This document shows positions 35,170 to 43,105 of a DNA stretch of 64,000 nt, one piece after another. How positions within the stretch are numbered: position 1 is the first letter of the stretch; each line of letters begins with the position of its first letter. The notes beneath the pieces are model-generated. The model ran no database searches. It had not been told where the DNA came from and worked only from the letters and a program-made list of their open reading frames with translations. A program made the translations under genes and the position numbers. This DNA is from Puniceicoccales bacterium Verruco_02. GTDB taxonomy: Bacteria; Verrucomicrobiota; Verrucomicrobiia; Opitutales; Oceanipulchritudinaceae. The stretch covers positions 28,928-92,927 of the forward strand of contig LVBW01000010.1 in the NCBI GenBank assembly GCA_001604585.1, read 5' to 3'.

Positions 35170-36018
35170 GTGACGCTCAGCATACTGGAAGTGCTAGACC
35201 GCAGTGCCGCCTACTTTGAAAAGGCTGGCATCGCCAACGCGCGCCTCAACGCCGAGTGGCTGCTTGCCGAGGTATTGGGCTGCAAGAGGCTGGACCTGTA
35301 TCTGCGCTTTGACAAACCCTTGGGCGAGACCGACCTGGAAAAACTGCGCCCGCTCGTGAAGCGTCGCCAGCAGCGCGAACCGCTCCAGCACATCCTCGGT
35401 AGCGCCCCTTTTCACGAAATCAAGCTTCGCTGCGATGCGCGTGCCCTCATCCCCCGCCCGGAAACCGAGCAGCTCGTGGAGCTTGTGAGAGAGCTTTTCC
35501 CCGCCCCTCCGGCAAGGGTGCTGGACCTTGGGACTGGAAGCGGTGCCATAGCCCTTAGCCTTGCAAAAATGTGGCCGCAATCCGAAGTCACGGCCGTCGA
35601 TGCCTCCGCCGATGCCCTGAGCCTTGCTGCGGAAAACGCCGCACTCAACGGGCTGGACAAGCGCGTGAAGCTGCTAAGCTCCGACTGGTTCTCGAATGTG
35701 CAGGGCAGCTACGAACTCATCGTGTCCAACCCGCCTTACCTGACGCGCGAGGAATGGGAATGCGCCGAGCCGGAGGTTAGGAATTTCGACCCATATGCCG
35801 CGCTTGTAGCCGAAGACGATGGGCTGGCGGATCTTTCCCGCATACTGCGCGAGGCTCCGGCCCACCTTTCCGCTGGCGGCGTCCTCTTGATGGAAACGGG
35901 CATCGCCCAGCATCCGGCGCTGGACAGGCTTGCAGCCCAGCAAGGCTACGCCAGTTTCAGGGGAATGAAAGACCTGTCCGGCAGACCCCGCTTCTTCGTC
36001 GCGAACAAAGGCGACTGA
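35170..36018 (+). CDS. prmC: Peptide chain release factor N5-glutamine methyltransferase PrmC
   Basis: PrmC (282 residues) methylates the GGQ glutamine of release factors RF1 and RF2 using SAM. The N-terminal helical domain binds the release factor; the methyltransferase has VLDLGTGSGAIALSLAK (motif I) and the hallmark VSNPPYLTREEW. The start codon is GTG at 35170, the only one that fits the family length. A strong hairpin follows the gene. Confidence 0.94.
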   Translation: MTLSILEVLDRSAAYFEKAGIANARLNAEWLLAEVLGCKRLDLYLRFDKPLGETDLEKLRPLVKRRQQREPLQHILGSAPFHEIKLRCDARALIPRPETEQLVELVRELFPAPPARVLDLGTGSGAIALSLAKMWPQSEVTAVDASADALSLAAENAALNGLDKRVKLLSSDWFSNVQGSYELIVSNPPYLTREEWECAEPEVRNFDPYAALVAEDDGLADLSRILREAPAHLSAGGVLLMETGIAQHPALDRLAAQQGYASFRGMKDLSGRPRFFVANKGD

Positions 36019-36037
36019 GCGCAGAGCTTGCCGCAGA

Positions 36038-36070
36038 GGACGCCCTTCCGTTTGTGGCAGAAGGGCGTCC
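36038..36070. terminator. Terminator between prmC and amt
   Basis: A perfect 11-bp stem GGACGCCCTTC (36038-36048) and GAAGGGCGTCC (36060-36070) with an 11-nt loop, between two convergent genes. The T tract is weak (CTTGGG). Confidence 0.7.
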
Positions 36071-36092
36071 CTTGGGAAAGCAAGACCGCTCT

Positions 36093-37613
36093 CTAGCTGC
36101 TGGCCGACTCGCTGTACATGTATCCCTGTTCGCCGTGCTCCTGAACGTCCAGGCCCTGATTCTCTACGTCGCTGCTTACGCGCAGCCCGACCATCGCCTT
36201 GACGAACTTGGCTATCGCGAATGTGGCGACAAGGCTCAGGACCATAGTGAGCACCATGCTCTTGAGCTGTTCCAGCCAGAGCATACGCCCGACAAGCCCT
36301 TCGAGGTTGCCAGCGAGGTTCGGGTTTACGGCCATGCTGGCGAATATGCCCGTCAGTAGAGCGCCCATCGTTCCGCCAACGCCATGAACGCCGAAGGTAT
36401 CCAGAGCGTCGTCGTAACCAAGGCGGGCCTTCAGCTTGGAGCAGGCAAAGAATGGTATCGCGCCAGCGAGTACGCCCATGCCCACAGCCGCGCCAGCACT
36501 TACAAAGCCGCAGGCCGGGGTGATGACCACCAGCCCCGCCACGACGCCCGAGCACATGCCAAGAACGCTCGGGTGTCTCTTAAGCCACCATTCCAGCATC
36601 CCCCATGTGAAGCCGCCGACGGCCGCGCAGAGCGTCGTCGTCATGAACGCTGTCGAGGCTATGCCGTCGGCAGCCACCGCGCTGCCCGCGTTGAAGCCGT
36701 ACCAGCCCACCCAGAGCATACCAGTGCCAACCATGCAGAGCACGAGGCTGTGCGGGGCTATGACCTGCTTGCCAAGGCCGCGCCTTTTGCCCAGCATCAT
36801 GCAAAGAAGCAGAGCCGACCAGCCAGAGGACATGTGAACCACCGTGCCGCCCGCAAAGTCGATGGACTTGATGCCCGCCGCTGCGTTCCAGACGCCGTTC
36901 ATGTACCCGGTGGCTCCCCAGGTCATGTGCGCGAGCGGGAAGTAAACAACGAGCATCCATATGGCTATGAACAGCATCACGGCGGAATACTTCATGCGCT
37001 CGGCAATGGCGCCCACTATGAGGGCTGGAGTAATGATGGCGAACATGAGCTGATACATCGCCCAGACGTTGTGCGAGACCCAAGCCGCGTAGTCGCCGTT
37101 GGGCAGGCTGTCCACCCCGCGCAGGAACAGATACTCGGTGCCGCCAAGGAATGGCCCGATGAAGCTGCCCTCGAAGCTGCGGCCAAAGACGAAGCTGTAA
37201 CCAAAGGCCCACCACATGATCGTCACCATGCCCGCTATGCCGATGCACTGGGCTAGGACGGAAAGCACGTTCTTGGTCCGCACCAGGCCGCCATAGAACA
37301 GCGCCAGCCCAGGCAGGGTCATGAACAGCACAAGAAGGGCCGAGGTCATTATCCAGCCGTTGTGACCGGGGCCGGGCAGAGCCACCTTGCTGGCCCTTTC
37401 CACTTCCTGCACGCTGCCGTCGGCAGCCTGTACAGTCACCATGCCGCCGGGAGCAACGTTGTTTATGTAGGCTTCAAGGTCTGCCACCCTTTGTTCGAGG
37501 GTAGGCTCCGGGGCCGAGGCGTCTTGGGCGGCGGCTGTGCCGGCAAGGCCGAAGGACGCAAATAATAGACACAGCACGGCCATAGACCGCGACAATAGGC
37601 AGTTGTTTCTCAT
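36093..37613 (-). CDS. amt: Ammonium transporter (Amt family)
   Basis: A 506-residue ammonium channel. A signal peptide (MRNNCLLSRSMAVLCLLFAS, cut near TAAAQ) and a short coiled coil (LEQRVADLEAYINN) precede the 11-helix Amt core. Family blocks are GLALFYGGLVRTKNVLSVLAQ, SFVFGRSFEGSFIGPFLGG, HMTWGATGYMNGVWNAAAGI, GGTVVHMSSGWSALLLCMMLG and the histidine in FGVHGVGGTMGALLTG. No PII gene (glnK/glnB) is next to it. The chosen ATG at 37613 gives the signal peptide; an earlier start at 37670 would add 19 residues in front of it. Confidence 0.95.
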   Translation of the reverse strand: MRNNCLLSRSMAVLCLLFASFGLAGTAAAQDASAPEPTLEQRVADLEAYINNVAPGGMVTVQAADGSVQEVERASKVALPGPGHNGWIMTSALLVLFMTLPGLALFYGGLVRTKNVLSVLAQCIGIAGMVTIMWWAFGYSFVFGRSFEGSFIGPFLGGTEYLFLRGVDSLPNGDYAAWVSHNVWAMYQLMFAIITPALIVGAIAERMKYSAVMLFIAIWMLVVYFPLAHMTWGATGYMNGVWNAAAGIKSIDFAGGTVVHMSSGWSALLLCMMLGKRRGLGKQVIAPHSLVLCMVGTGMLWVGWYGFNAGSAVAADGIASTAFMTTTLCAAVGGFTWGMLEWWLKRHPSVLGMCSGVVAGLVVITPACGFVSAGAAVGMGVLAGAIPFFACSKLKARLGYDDALDTFGVHGVGGTMGALLTGIFASMAVNPNLAGNLEGLVGRMLWLEQLKSMVLTMVLSLVATFAIAKFVKAMVGLRVSSDVENQGLDVQEHGEQGYMYSESASS

Positions 37614-37884
37614 CACTGTTCGGGGGTTATCGGGGGAAAACAAATTTCCAGCAAAAAACGAGCCACACATGCGCTGACACCCTCATATGGACGAATCATT
37701 ACACGATAGCGCAGCTTCGACCTGCCTTGCGTGAATAACCAAGATTTTCACCTCTGTGTGAAGCTGGAAGCACACGAAATGGCAGTTATGTCCAAATGCT
37801 TGTGTTTTATGAATTTGTGGAAATGTTGACGCATATGTTTCATGGAGTTTGGAACCATTTTTGCGGAAACTGAATATAGTAGGT

Positions 37885-38571
37885 ATGCGTCGCAGAAAAC
37901 CGATGGGCAGGAGCAAAACTGAACAGCACGGGTGTAGGGCAGGGGCTGGAGGCAGCGTAGCTGGCAAGGCCTTGGCCCTTGTCGTGCTCGTGTTGCTGGT
38001 TCTTGTGATACTGTCCCGCCCCTGGGGCAGCGACCCGGTGCCGCCGGACAAGGTCTGGGCCAAGGCCGAGGAGCTGGGCAGGGTGCACAACTTGGACCCG
38101 CTTCTGATATACTCTGTTGCATGTGCCGAAAGCTCGCTCGATGCCAACGCTTGGAACGCTGGGGCAAGGGGCCTTATGCAGCTCAAGGCTGCGGCATGGG
38201 AGGAGAGCGGCGGAGGCTCCTTCCGCAACGCATGGAATTGGCAGCGCAACATGGAACACGGGGCTGCGTACCTCGCAAAACAGAGGGACAGGCTGAAGGC
38301 CGACGGGCGCGAAGCTTCCTGGGTGCTGGTGTTGGCTTCGTACCGCCACGGCTACGGTGCGCTAAAGAGAGCCGGCTACGATCCGGCCCGGCTTCCGACG
38401 AGCAATAATCTCATCTACAAGGAGCTTTTTGCAGGGCGCATTCCGTCTCTGCCCGGCCCGGCTCCGCGCAGGAAGATTAGCGATGGATACCCGCCCTTTG
38501 CGGCTCAATATCCAGCTTCTTTGCGGGACTCTGCAAGTGGATTGACACCGGTCCAAGGCCTGATACAATGA
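37885..38571 (+). CDS. Lytic transglycosylase SLT-domain protein
   Basis: A 228-residue membrane-anchored murein lytic transglycosylase. After one hydrophobic anchor ([19 protein letters not shown]) comes the SLT domain: [18 protein letters not shown] (catalytic Glu in AESSLD), [29 protein letters not shown] and [12 protein letters not shown]. Such enzymes cleave peptidoglycan to 1,6-anhydro products for wall growth or insertion of envelope machines. The ATG at 37885 is chosen over an in-frame TTG at 37849. The 271-nt divergent gap to amt contains no gene, only presumed promoters. Confidence 0.87.
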   Translation: MRRRKPMGRSKTEQHGCRAGAGGSVAGKALALVVLVLLVLVILSRPWGSDPVPPDKVWAKAEELGRVHNLDPLLIYSVACAESSLDANAWNAGARGLMQLKAAAWEESGGGSFRNAWNWQRNMEHGAAYLAKQRDRLKADGREASWVLVLASYRHGYGALKRAGYDPARLPTSNNLIYKELFAGRIPSLPGPAPRRKISDGYPPFAAQYPASLRDSASGLTPVQGLIQ

Positions 38572-38629
38572 CCGTTTTTCCCCGACGCTATATCCGACTC
38601 TTTTTCTCACACATCATCCCGAAACGACT

Positions 38630-41383
38630 ATGGCAACAGCCAATACAAACGAACAATGCTGCGGAAGCACGGAACCGAAGTACATATATGACTTCGGAAC
38701 CAAGACCGACGGCAATGGCAAGATGAAAGCCCTGCTGGGTGGCAAAGGAGCCAATCTGGCGGAAATGGCACGAATCGGTCTCCCGGTTCCTCCCGGTTTC
38801 ACGATCACGACGGAAGTGTGCACCTACTTCTACGCCAATGGGCAGAAGTATCCCGAATCGCTCGCGCAGGGCGTTCGCGATGCTGTGGCCCTTGTGGAAA
38901 AGCAGGTTGGGCGCGTGTTTGGCGACAGTGCCGACCCGCTCCTCTTCTCGGTGCGCTCCGGCGCGCGCGAGTCCATGCCCGGCATGATGGACACGATTCT
39001 GAACCTCGGCCTTAACGACGCCGCGGTTGTGGGCCTTGCGACCAAGACGGGCAACCCCCGCTTCGCATGGGACTGCTACCGCCGCTTCATCAACATGTAC
39101 GGCGACGTCGTAATGGGCGTTCAGTCCCGCACCGAGCACGAGCACGAGCCTTTCGACGCCGTCATGAGCGCGCTCAAGAAAGAGTGCGGCGTAGTGCAGG
39201 ACAACGAGCTTACCACCGAAAACCTTCAGGAACTGGTTCGCCGTTATAAGGCCCTCATCATCGAGCGCACCGGCAGCGCCTTCCCCGAAGATCCATACAC
39301 GCAGCTCTGGGGTGCCGTGGGCGCCGTGTTCAAGAGCTGGAACAACGACCGCGCCAAGGTCTATCGCCAGAAATACAGCATCCCCGCCGAATGGGGCACA
39401 GCCGTGAACATCCAGACGATGGTCTTCGGCAACAAGGGCGAGACTAGCGCCACGGGCGTCGCCTTCACCCGCGACCCGGCCAACGGCACCAAGGTTTTCT
39501 ACGGCGAGTATCTTGTCAACGCTCAGGGCGAGGACGTAGTGGCCGGTATCCGCACGCCCAAGCCCATCGCGGCCATGGCCGAGGAGATGCCCGAGAGCCA
39601 CGCCGAGCTTGAAAAAGTCCGCGCCCGTCTGGAGACCCACTTCCGCGACATGCAGGACTTCGAGTTCACGATCGAGGAAGGCAAGCTCTACATGCTCCAG
39701 ACACGCAACGGCAAGCGCACCGGCCTTGCCGCCGTGCGCATAGCCTTCGAGATGGTGCAGGAAGGCCTCATCGACAAGAAGACCGCCGTCCAGCGCATAC
39801 CCGCAGACTCGATCACGAGCCTTCTAGCCCCCACCTTTGACGAGAACGCACGCAAGAAGGCCCTTAAGCTTTCCAAGGGTCTGCCTGCTGGTCCCGGCGC
39901 TGCCACGGGGCGCATCTGCTTCTCGGCCAGCGCCGCAGAGGCCCGCGCCAAGGCTGGCGACAAGGTAATTCTCTGCCGCGTGGAGACCACCCCCGAAGAC
40001 CTTCGCGGCATGATCGCCGCCGAGGGCATCCTGACAAGCCGCGGCGGTGTTTCCAGCCACGCAGCCCTCGTTGCCCGTCAGATGGGCAAGGTCTGCGTCT
40101 GCGGTGCGCACGAGGTGGTCATCGACTACCACCACGGCACCCTGTCCGTCGGCCGCGAGCTGCTCAAGAATGGCGACTATATCTCCATCGACGGCACTAC
40201 GGGCGAGGTCTTCAAGGGCCGCGTCAACACCGCCCCCTCGGAGGTGACCCAGGTGCTCGAAGGCCGCCTTGAGGCCGAAAAGAGCCACACCTACGGCATC
40301 TTCGCCGCCATCATGGAATGGGCCGACCAGTACCGCCGCCTCGATGTGCGCGCCAATGCCGACTCTCCCAGTCAGGCCACGGCGGCCATCTCGCTCGGCG
40401 CACAGGGCATCGGCCTTTGCCGCACAGAGCACATGTTCTTCGAAGGCGACCGCATCGACTCGATGCGCGAGATGATCCTCGCCAGCGATGCCTCTGCCCG
40501 CTGCATAGCGCTCGACAAGCTCTTGCCCTATCAGAGGGACGACTTCTACGGCATCTTCAAGGCCATGGGTGGCCGCCCGGTTACAATCCGCCTTCTCGAC
40601 CCGCCGCTACACGAGTTCCTGCCCCACGACAGCGCCGCTCGCAACGCCCTCGCCGAAAAGCTCCACATGAGCACCGAGGTCATTGCAGACCGCGTCAGCG
40701 CCCTGCACGAGATGAACCCGATGCTGGGACACCGCGGCTGCCGCCTCGGCGTCACCTACCCGGAAATCACCCGTATGCAGGCCCGCGCCATCTTCGAGGC
40801 GGCCGCCCGCTGCGTAAAAGAGGGTGCCCCGCTCGAAGTGGAGGTGATGGTGCCGCTAATCGGCTTTGAAAAGGAGCTGGCCGACCAGGCAAAGCTCATC
40901 CACGCCGTGGCCGCCGACGTTATGTCCGAACAGGGCGTGAAGTTCGACTACCTCGTAGGCTCGATGATCGAGGTGCCGCGCGCGGCCCTGCGTGCGGGCA
41001 ACATCGCCCGTCAGGCACAGTTCTTCAGCTTCGGCACCAACGACCTGACCCAGACCGCCCTCGGCATGAGCCGCGACGACATGGGCAGCTTCCTGCCCGC
41101 GTATCAGGACAAGGAGATACTCAACTCCAACCCCTTCGCCAGCATCGACGTTGGCGGCGTGGGCCAGCTAGTGGCGATGGGCGTTGACCGCGCCCGTGCC
41201 ACAAACCCGAAGATCAAGCTCGGCATCTGTGGCGAGCACGGCGGAGATCCGCTAAGCATATTCTTCTTCGACGAAGTGGGCCTCGACTACGTGTCCTGCT
41301 CGCCCCCGCGCGTCCCGGTGGCCCGCCTCGCGGCGGCGCAGGCTGCGCTCAAGCGCGAAGCGGCTCTGGTGGCCGGAGCATAG
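38630..41383 (+). CDS. ppdK: Pyruvate, phosphate dikinase
   Basis: A 917-residue enzyme interconverting pyruvate + ATP + Pi and PEP + AMP + PPi. N-terminal ATP-grasp domain ([20 protein letters not shown]), central phosphohistidine domain with [20 protein letters not shown] (H477), and C-terminal PEP/pyruvate TIM barrel with [26 protein letters not shown] and [10 protein letters not shown]. The length is typical. In anaerobes it often runs in glycolysis with PPi-dependent enzymes. The start ATG has no Shine-Dalgarno (CCGAAACGACTATGG). A hairpin terminator follows. Confidence 0.97.
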   Translation: MATANTNEQCCGSTEPKYIYDFGTKTDGNGKMKALLGGKGANLAEMARIGLPVPPGFTITTEVCTYFYANGQKYPESLAQGVRDAVALVEKQVGRVFGDSADPLLFSVRSGARESMPGMMDTILNLGLNDAAVVGLATKTGNPRFAWDCYRRFINMYGDVVMGVQSRTEHEHEPFDAVMSALKKECGVVQDNELTTENLQELVRRYKALIIERTGSAFPEDPYTQLWGAVGAVFKSWNNDRAKVYRQKYSIPAEWGTAVNIQTMVFGNKGETSATGVAFTRDPANGTKVFYGEYLVNAQGEDVVAGIRTPKPIAAMAEEMPESHAELEKVRARLETHFRDMQDFEFTIEEGKLYMLQTRNGKRTGLAAVRIAFEMVQEGLIDKKTAVQRIPADSITSLLAPTFDENARKKALKLSKGLPAGPGAATGRICFSASAAEARAKAGDKVILCRVETTPEDLRGMIAAEGILTSRGGVSSHAALVARQMGKVCVCGAHEVVIDYHHGTLSVGRELLKNGDYISIDGTTGEVFKGRVNTAPSEVTQVLEGRLEAEKSHTYGIFAAIMEWADQYRRLDVRANADSPSQATAAISLGAQGIGLCRTEHMFFEGDRIDSMREMILASDASARCIALDKLLPYQRDDFYGIFKAMGGRPVTIRLLDPPLHEFLPHDSAARNALAEKLHMSTEVIADRVSALHEMNPMLGHRGCRLGVTYPEITRMQARAIFEAAARCVKEGAPLEVEVMVPLIGFEKELADQAKLIHAVAADVMSEQGVKFDYLVGSMIEVPRAALRAGNIARQAQFFSFGTNDLTQTALGMSRDDMGSFLPAYQDKEILNSNPFASIDVGGVGQLVAMGVDRARATNPKIKLGICGEHGGDPLSIFFFDEVGLDYVSCSPPRVPVARLAAAQAALKREAALVAGA

Positions 41384-41409
41384 TCGCCCGGCAATTGTGC
41401 TGAATATAG

Positions 41410-41445
41410 AGGCCCCGCAAGGACGCATCTGCGCCGGCGGGGCCT
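41410..41445 (+). terminator. Terminator after ppdK
   Basis: A 9-bp stem AGGCCCCGC (41410-41418) with GCGGGGCCT (41437-41445), then CTTGCC. The loop is 18 nt long and the T tract is short. Confidence 0.65.
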
Positions 41446-41584
41446 CTTGCCGTACATGGCGGAAGCTGCGGAATCGGTATCGGCATCTCCGATGCTGGTT
41501 GCCTTGGCCCGCAGGCTTGCATATGTTGCTGGCATGAATGCTGGTAGTTCCAGGCGCCCTCCTTTTTCCGGCAACAAACCCAAA

Positions 41585-42403
41585 ATGAAACTGAACATGA
41601 ATCCTTCAAAACTCGCCCCCATTGGCATAATACTGGTTGTTCTACTCATAATCGGCGTGATGTCGGTCGGTTCGGCCTTCACGATTGTGGAGCCGGGCAA
41701 CCGCGGTGTGAAGGTGACTCTTGGCTCGGTCGAGACCATGCACCTGCCCGAAGGTCTGCACTTGAAAGTGCCTTTCATCACCAAGATCGACCAGATAAGC
41801 GTGCGCACGCGCAAGATCAGCTTCTCCACCGCCTGCTACTCTTCGGACCTTCAACAGGTGAAGGCCAATGTGGCGGTCGTCTATTCCATTCCCGAGTCCA
41901 GCGTGGTGAACATCTATCGCAACTATGCTGGCGATCCCTTTGAACAGTTCGTCAAGCCCCTCGTGCAGGAGGCACTCAAGGAAGTCTGTGCCGAACGTTC
42001 GGCCGAACGCATCGTTAAGGAGCGCGAGCCTGTAAAGACCGAGTCGCTGGAGAGCCTTCGCCGCAAGGTGGGGACGCTAATCACGATTTCTGACCTAGCC
42101 ATCGAGAACTTTGACCTCTCCGACGAGCTGGAGCGCGCCATCGAGGCCAAGATGGTGCAGGAGCAAATGGCTGCCCGCGCCAAGTTCGCCCAGCAGCAGG
42201 CTCAGATCGAGGCAGAGACTGCCAAGATTCGCGCCGAGGGCGAGGCCAGCGCAATCCGCATCCGCGGCGAGGCGCTCAAGGAAAATTCAGATCTGGTCTC
42301 CCTTCAGATAGTGGAAAAGTGGGACGGGCGCGCCCCCTCCACCATCGTGATAGGCGGTGGCAACGATAATCCGGCCAACCTGCTGCTCCCTGTGGCCAAA
42401 TAG
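41585..42403 (+). CDS. SPFH/prohibitin-domain membrane protein
   Basis: A 272-residue protein with one N-terminal membrane helix (PIGIILVVLLIIGVMSVGSA) followed by a prohibitin/stomatin-type SPFH domain (IVEPGNRGVKVTLGSVETMH, LHLKVPFITKIDQISVRT) and a C-terminal coiled coil rich in Ala and Glu (QQAQIEAETAKIRAEGEASA). Such proteins form ring-like scaffolds around membrane proteases or in membrane microdomains. No FtsH or NfeD gene is adjacent. The ATG at 41585 is chosen; in-frame starts from 41447 lie in the terminator region. Confidence 0.88.
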   Translation: MKLNMNPSKLAPIGIILVVLLIIGVMSVGSAFTIVEPGNRGVKVTLGSVETMHLPEGLHLKVPFITKIDQISVRTRKISFSTACYSSDLQQVKANVAVVYSIPESSVVNIYRNYAGDPFEQFVKPLVQEALKEVCAERSAERIVKEREPVKTESLESLRRKVGTLITISDLAIENFDLSDELERAIEAKMVQEQMAARAKFAQQQAQIEAETAKIRAEGEASAIRIRGEALKENSDLVSLQIVEKWDGRAPSTIVIGGGNDNPANLLLPVAK

Positions 42404-42476
42404 GGCCGTATTGAATGTCGGAGCACTAGCCGCGTTGCAGTGCTCTGGCATGGACGTGGCATGACAATTCAAGTAT

Positions 42477-42516
42477 GAAACAGCCCCTTCCTTTATGGCG
42501 GCGGGGGCTGTTTCTT
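42477..42516 (+). terminator. Terminator after the SPFH gene
   Basis: An 11-bp stem GAAACAGCCCC (42477-42487) with GGGGCTGTTTC (42504-42514), 16-nt loop, followed by TTTCAT. A smaller hairpin, GAGCACT/AGTGCTC (42421-42427 with 42439-42445), lies just upstream. Confidence 0.7.
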
Positions 42517-42547
42517 TCATATCAGAGTAAATTCATTCATCGCTACT

Positions 42548-42674
42548 CGCTCTATGAGAACATGCCGCCTTGGCGTAACGTTCTCACCCCTTGCGGAGTG
42601 AAGCGGTGAGGTGGAGGCGTCCAGCCCCGGATGGTAGCAGCTGCCTAGCCCCTTTGCGGCTGTCCCTCGGAGCG
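42548..42674 (+). ncRNA. ffs: Candidate signal recognition particle RNA (4.5S type)
   Basis: This part of a 345-nt gene-free gap carries CCAGCCCCGGATGGTAGCAG (42621-42640), which aligns base for base in length with the SRP-binding loop of bacterial 4.5S RNA (consensus CAGG-x-CCGGAAGG-x-AGCAGC). GGTAGCAGC matches exactly and the tetraloop position is GGAT instead of GGAA. Flanking segments pair as expected for one long hairpin: CGCTC (42548-42552) with GAGCG (42670-42674), GAG with CTC, ACA with TGT, GCCGC (42564-42568) with GCGGC (42656-42660), and AGGC (42615-42618) with GCCT (42643-42646). A side hairpin, CTCACC...GGTGAG (about 42583-42610), could be an extra helix. The ends and the tetraloop variant make this a candidate, not a certainty. 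Confidence 0.6.
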
Positions 42675-42698
42675 TTTGCACAGCATGACAAAACACAA

Positions 42699-42723
42699 AG
42701 GTCTCCCCTTGTGAGGGAGACCT
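42699..42723 (-). terminator. Terminator after the small basic protein gene
   Basis: A 9-bp stem AGGTCTCCC/GGGAGACCT (42699-42707 and 42715-42723) with a 7-nt loop. On the minus strand it is followed by TTGTGTTTTG, a good T-rich tail. Confidence 0.8.
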
Positions 42724-42748
42724 GATAAAAAAGCAGGTGCGGGTTGCC

Positions 42749-42907
42749 CTATTCTTCGGGCAGGGTCTTGCGCAGGCCCTGAACGCGGTCGCCGCTCTTC
42801 CACTGGCCACGCTTGGTCAGGAGTGCAACGCGTTCAAAACGCTTGAGGACGTTACGCTTCTTTGTGCTGGAAGCGCCGCCGACTTTGAAGCTGGGATGCT
42901 GGGACAT
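42749..42907 (-). CDS. Small basic protein of the Chlamydiae/Verrucomicrobia type
   Basis: A 52-residue, strongly basic protein: it begins MSQHPSFKVGGASSTKKRNV, continues LKRFERVALLTKRGQWKSGD and ends RVQGLRKTLPEE. The pattern MSxHPS-x-KKRNVLKRFERV-L-x-G-W-GLxKT is that of the small basic protein family found in Chlamydiae and Verrucomicrobiota, whose function is not established (a ribosome or RNA association has been supposed from its size and charge). It supports placing the organism in the PVC group. It has its own terminator, and upstream it is divergent from tex. Confidence 0.88.
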   Translation of the reverse strand: MSQHPSFKVGGASSTKKRNVLKRFERVALLTKRGQWKSGDRVQGLRKTLPEE

Positions 42908-43105
42908 GACTTGTAAAGGCTTCTTGAGGTTGAAAGTTGGTTAATCAACCCTCATGGAGACCCCGAGTCAAGAGGAAATCCGGCAATTCGCTGCATATTG
43001 GGGCGGTGCGCTTCCGTAGCCAGCTGCTAGATCCTTTGATGACACAGCGTAAAGTAAGGTTGCAAGCTTGCCCCTGCGGCGTTCATATCTGCCCCTTTCC
43101 ACACG

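Noticed and set aside
36384..37256. A 290-codon plus-strand frame opposite amt
   Set aside because: His/Ala/Arg-rich antisense artefact; Amt on the other strand is full length with signal peptide.
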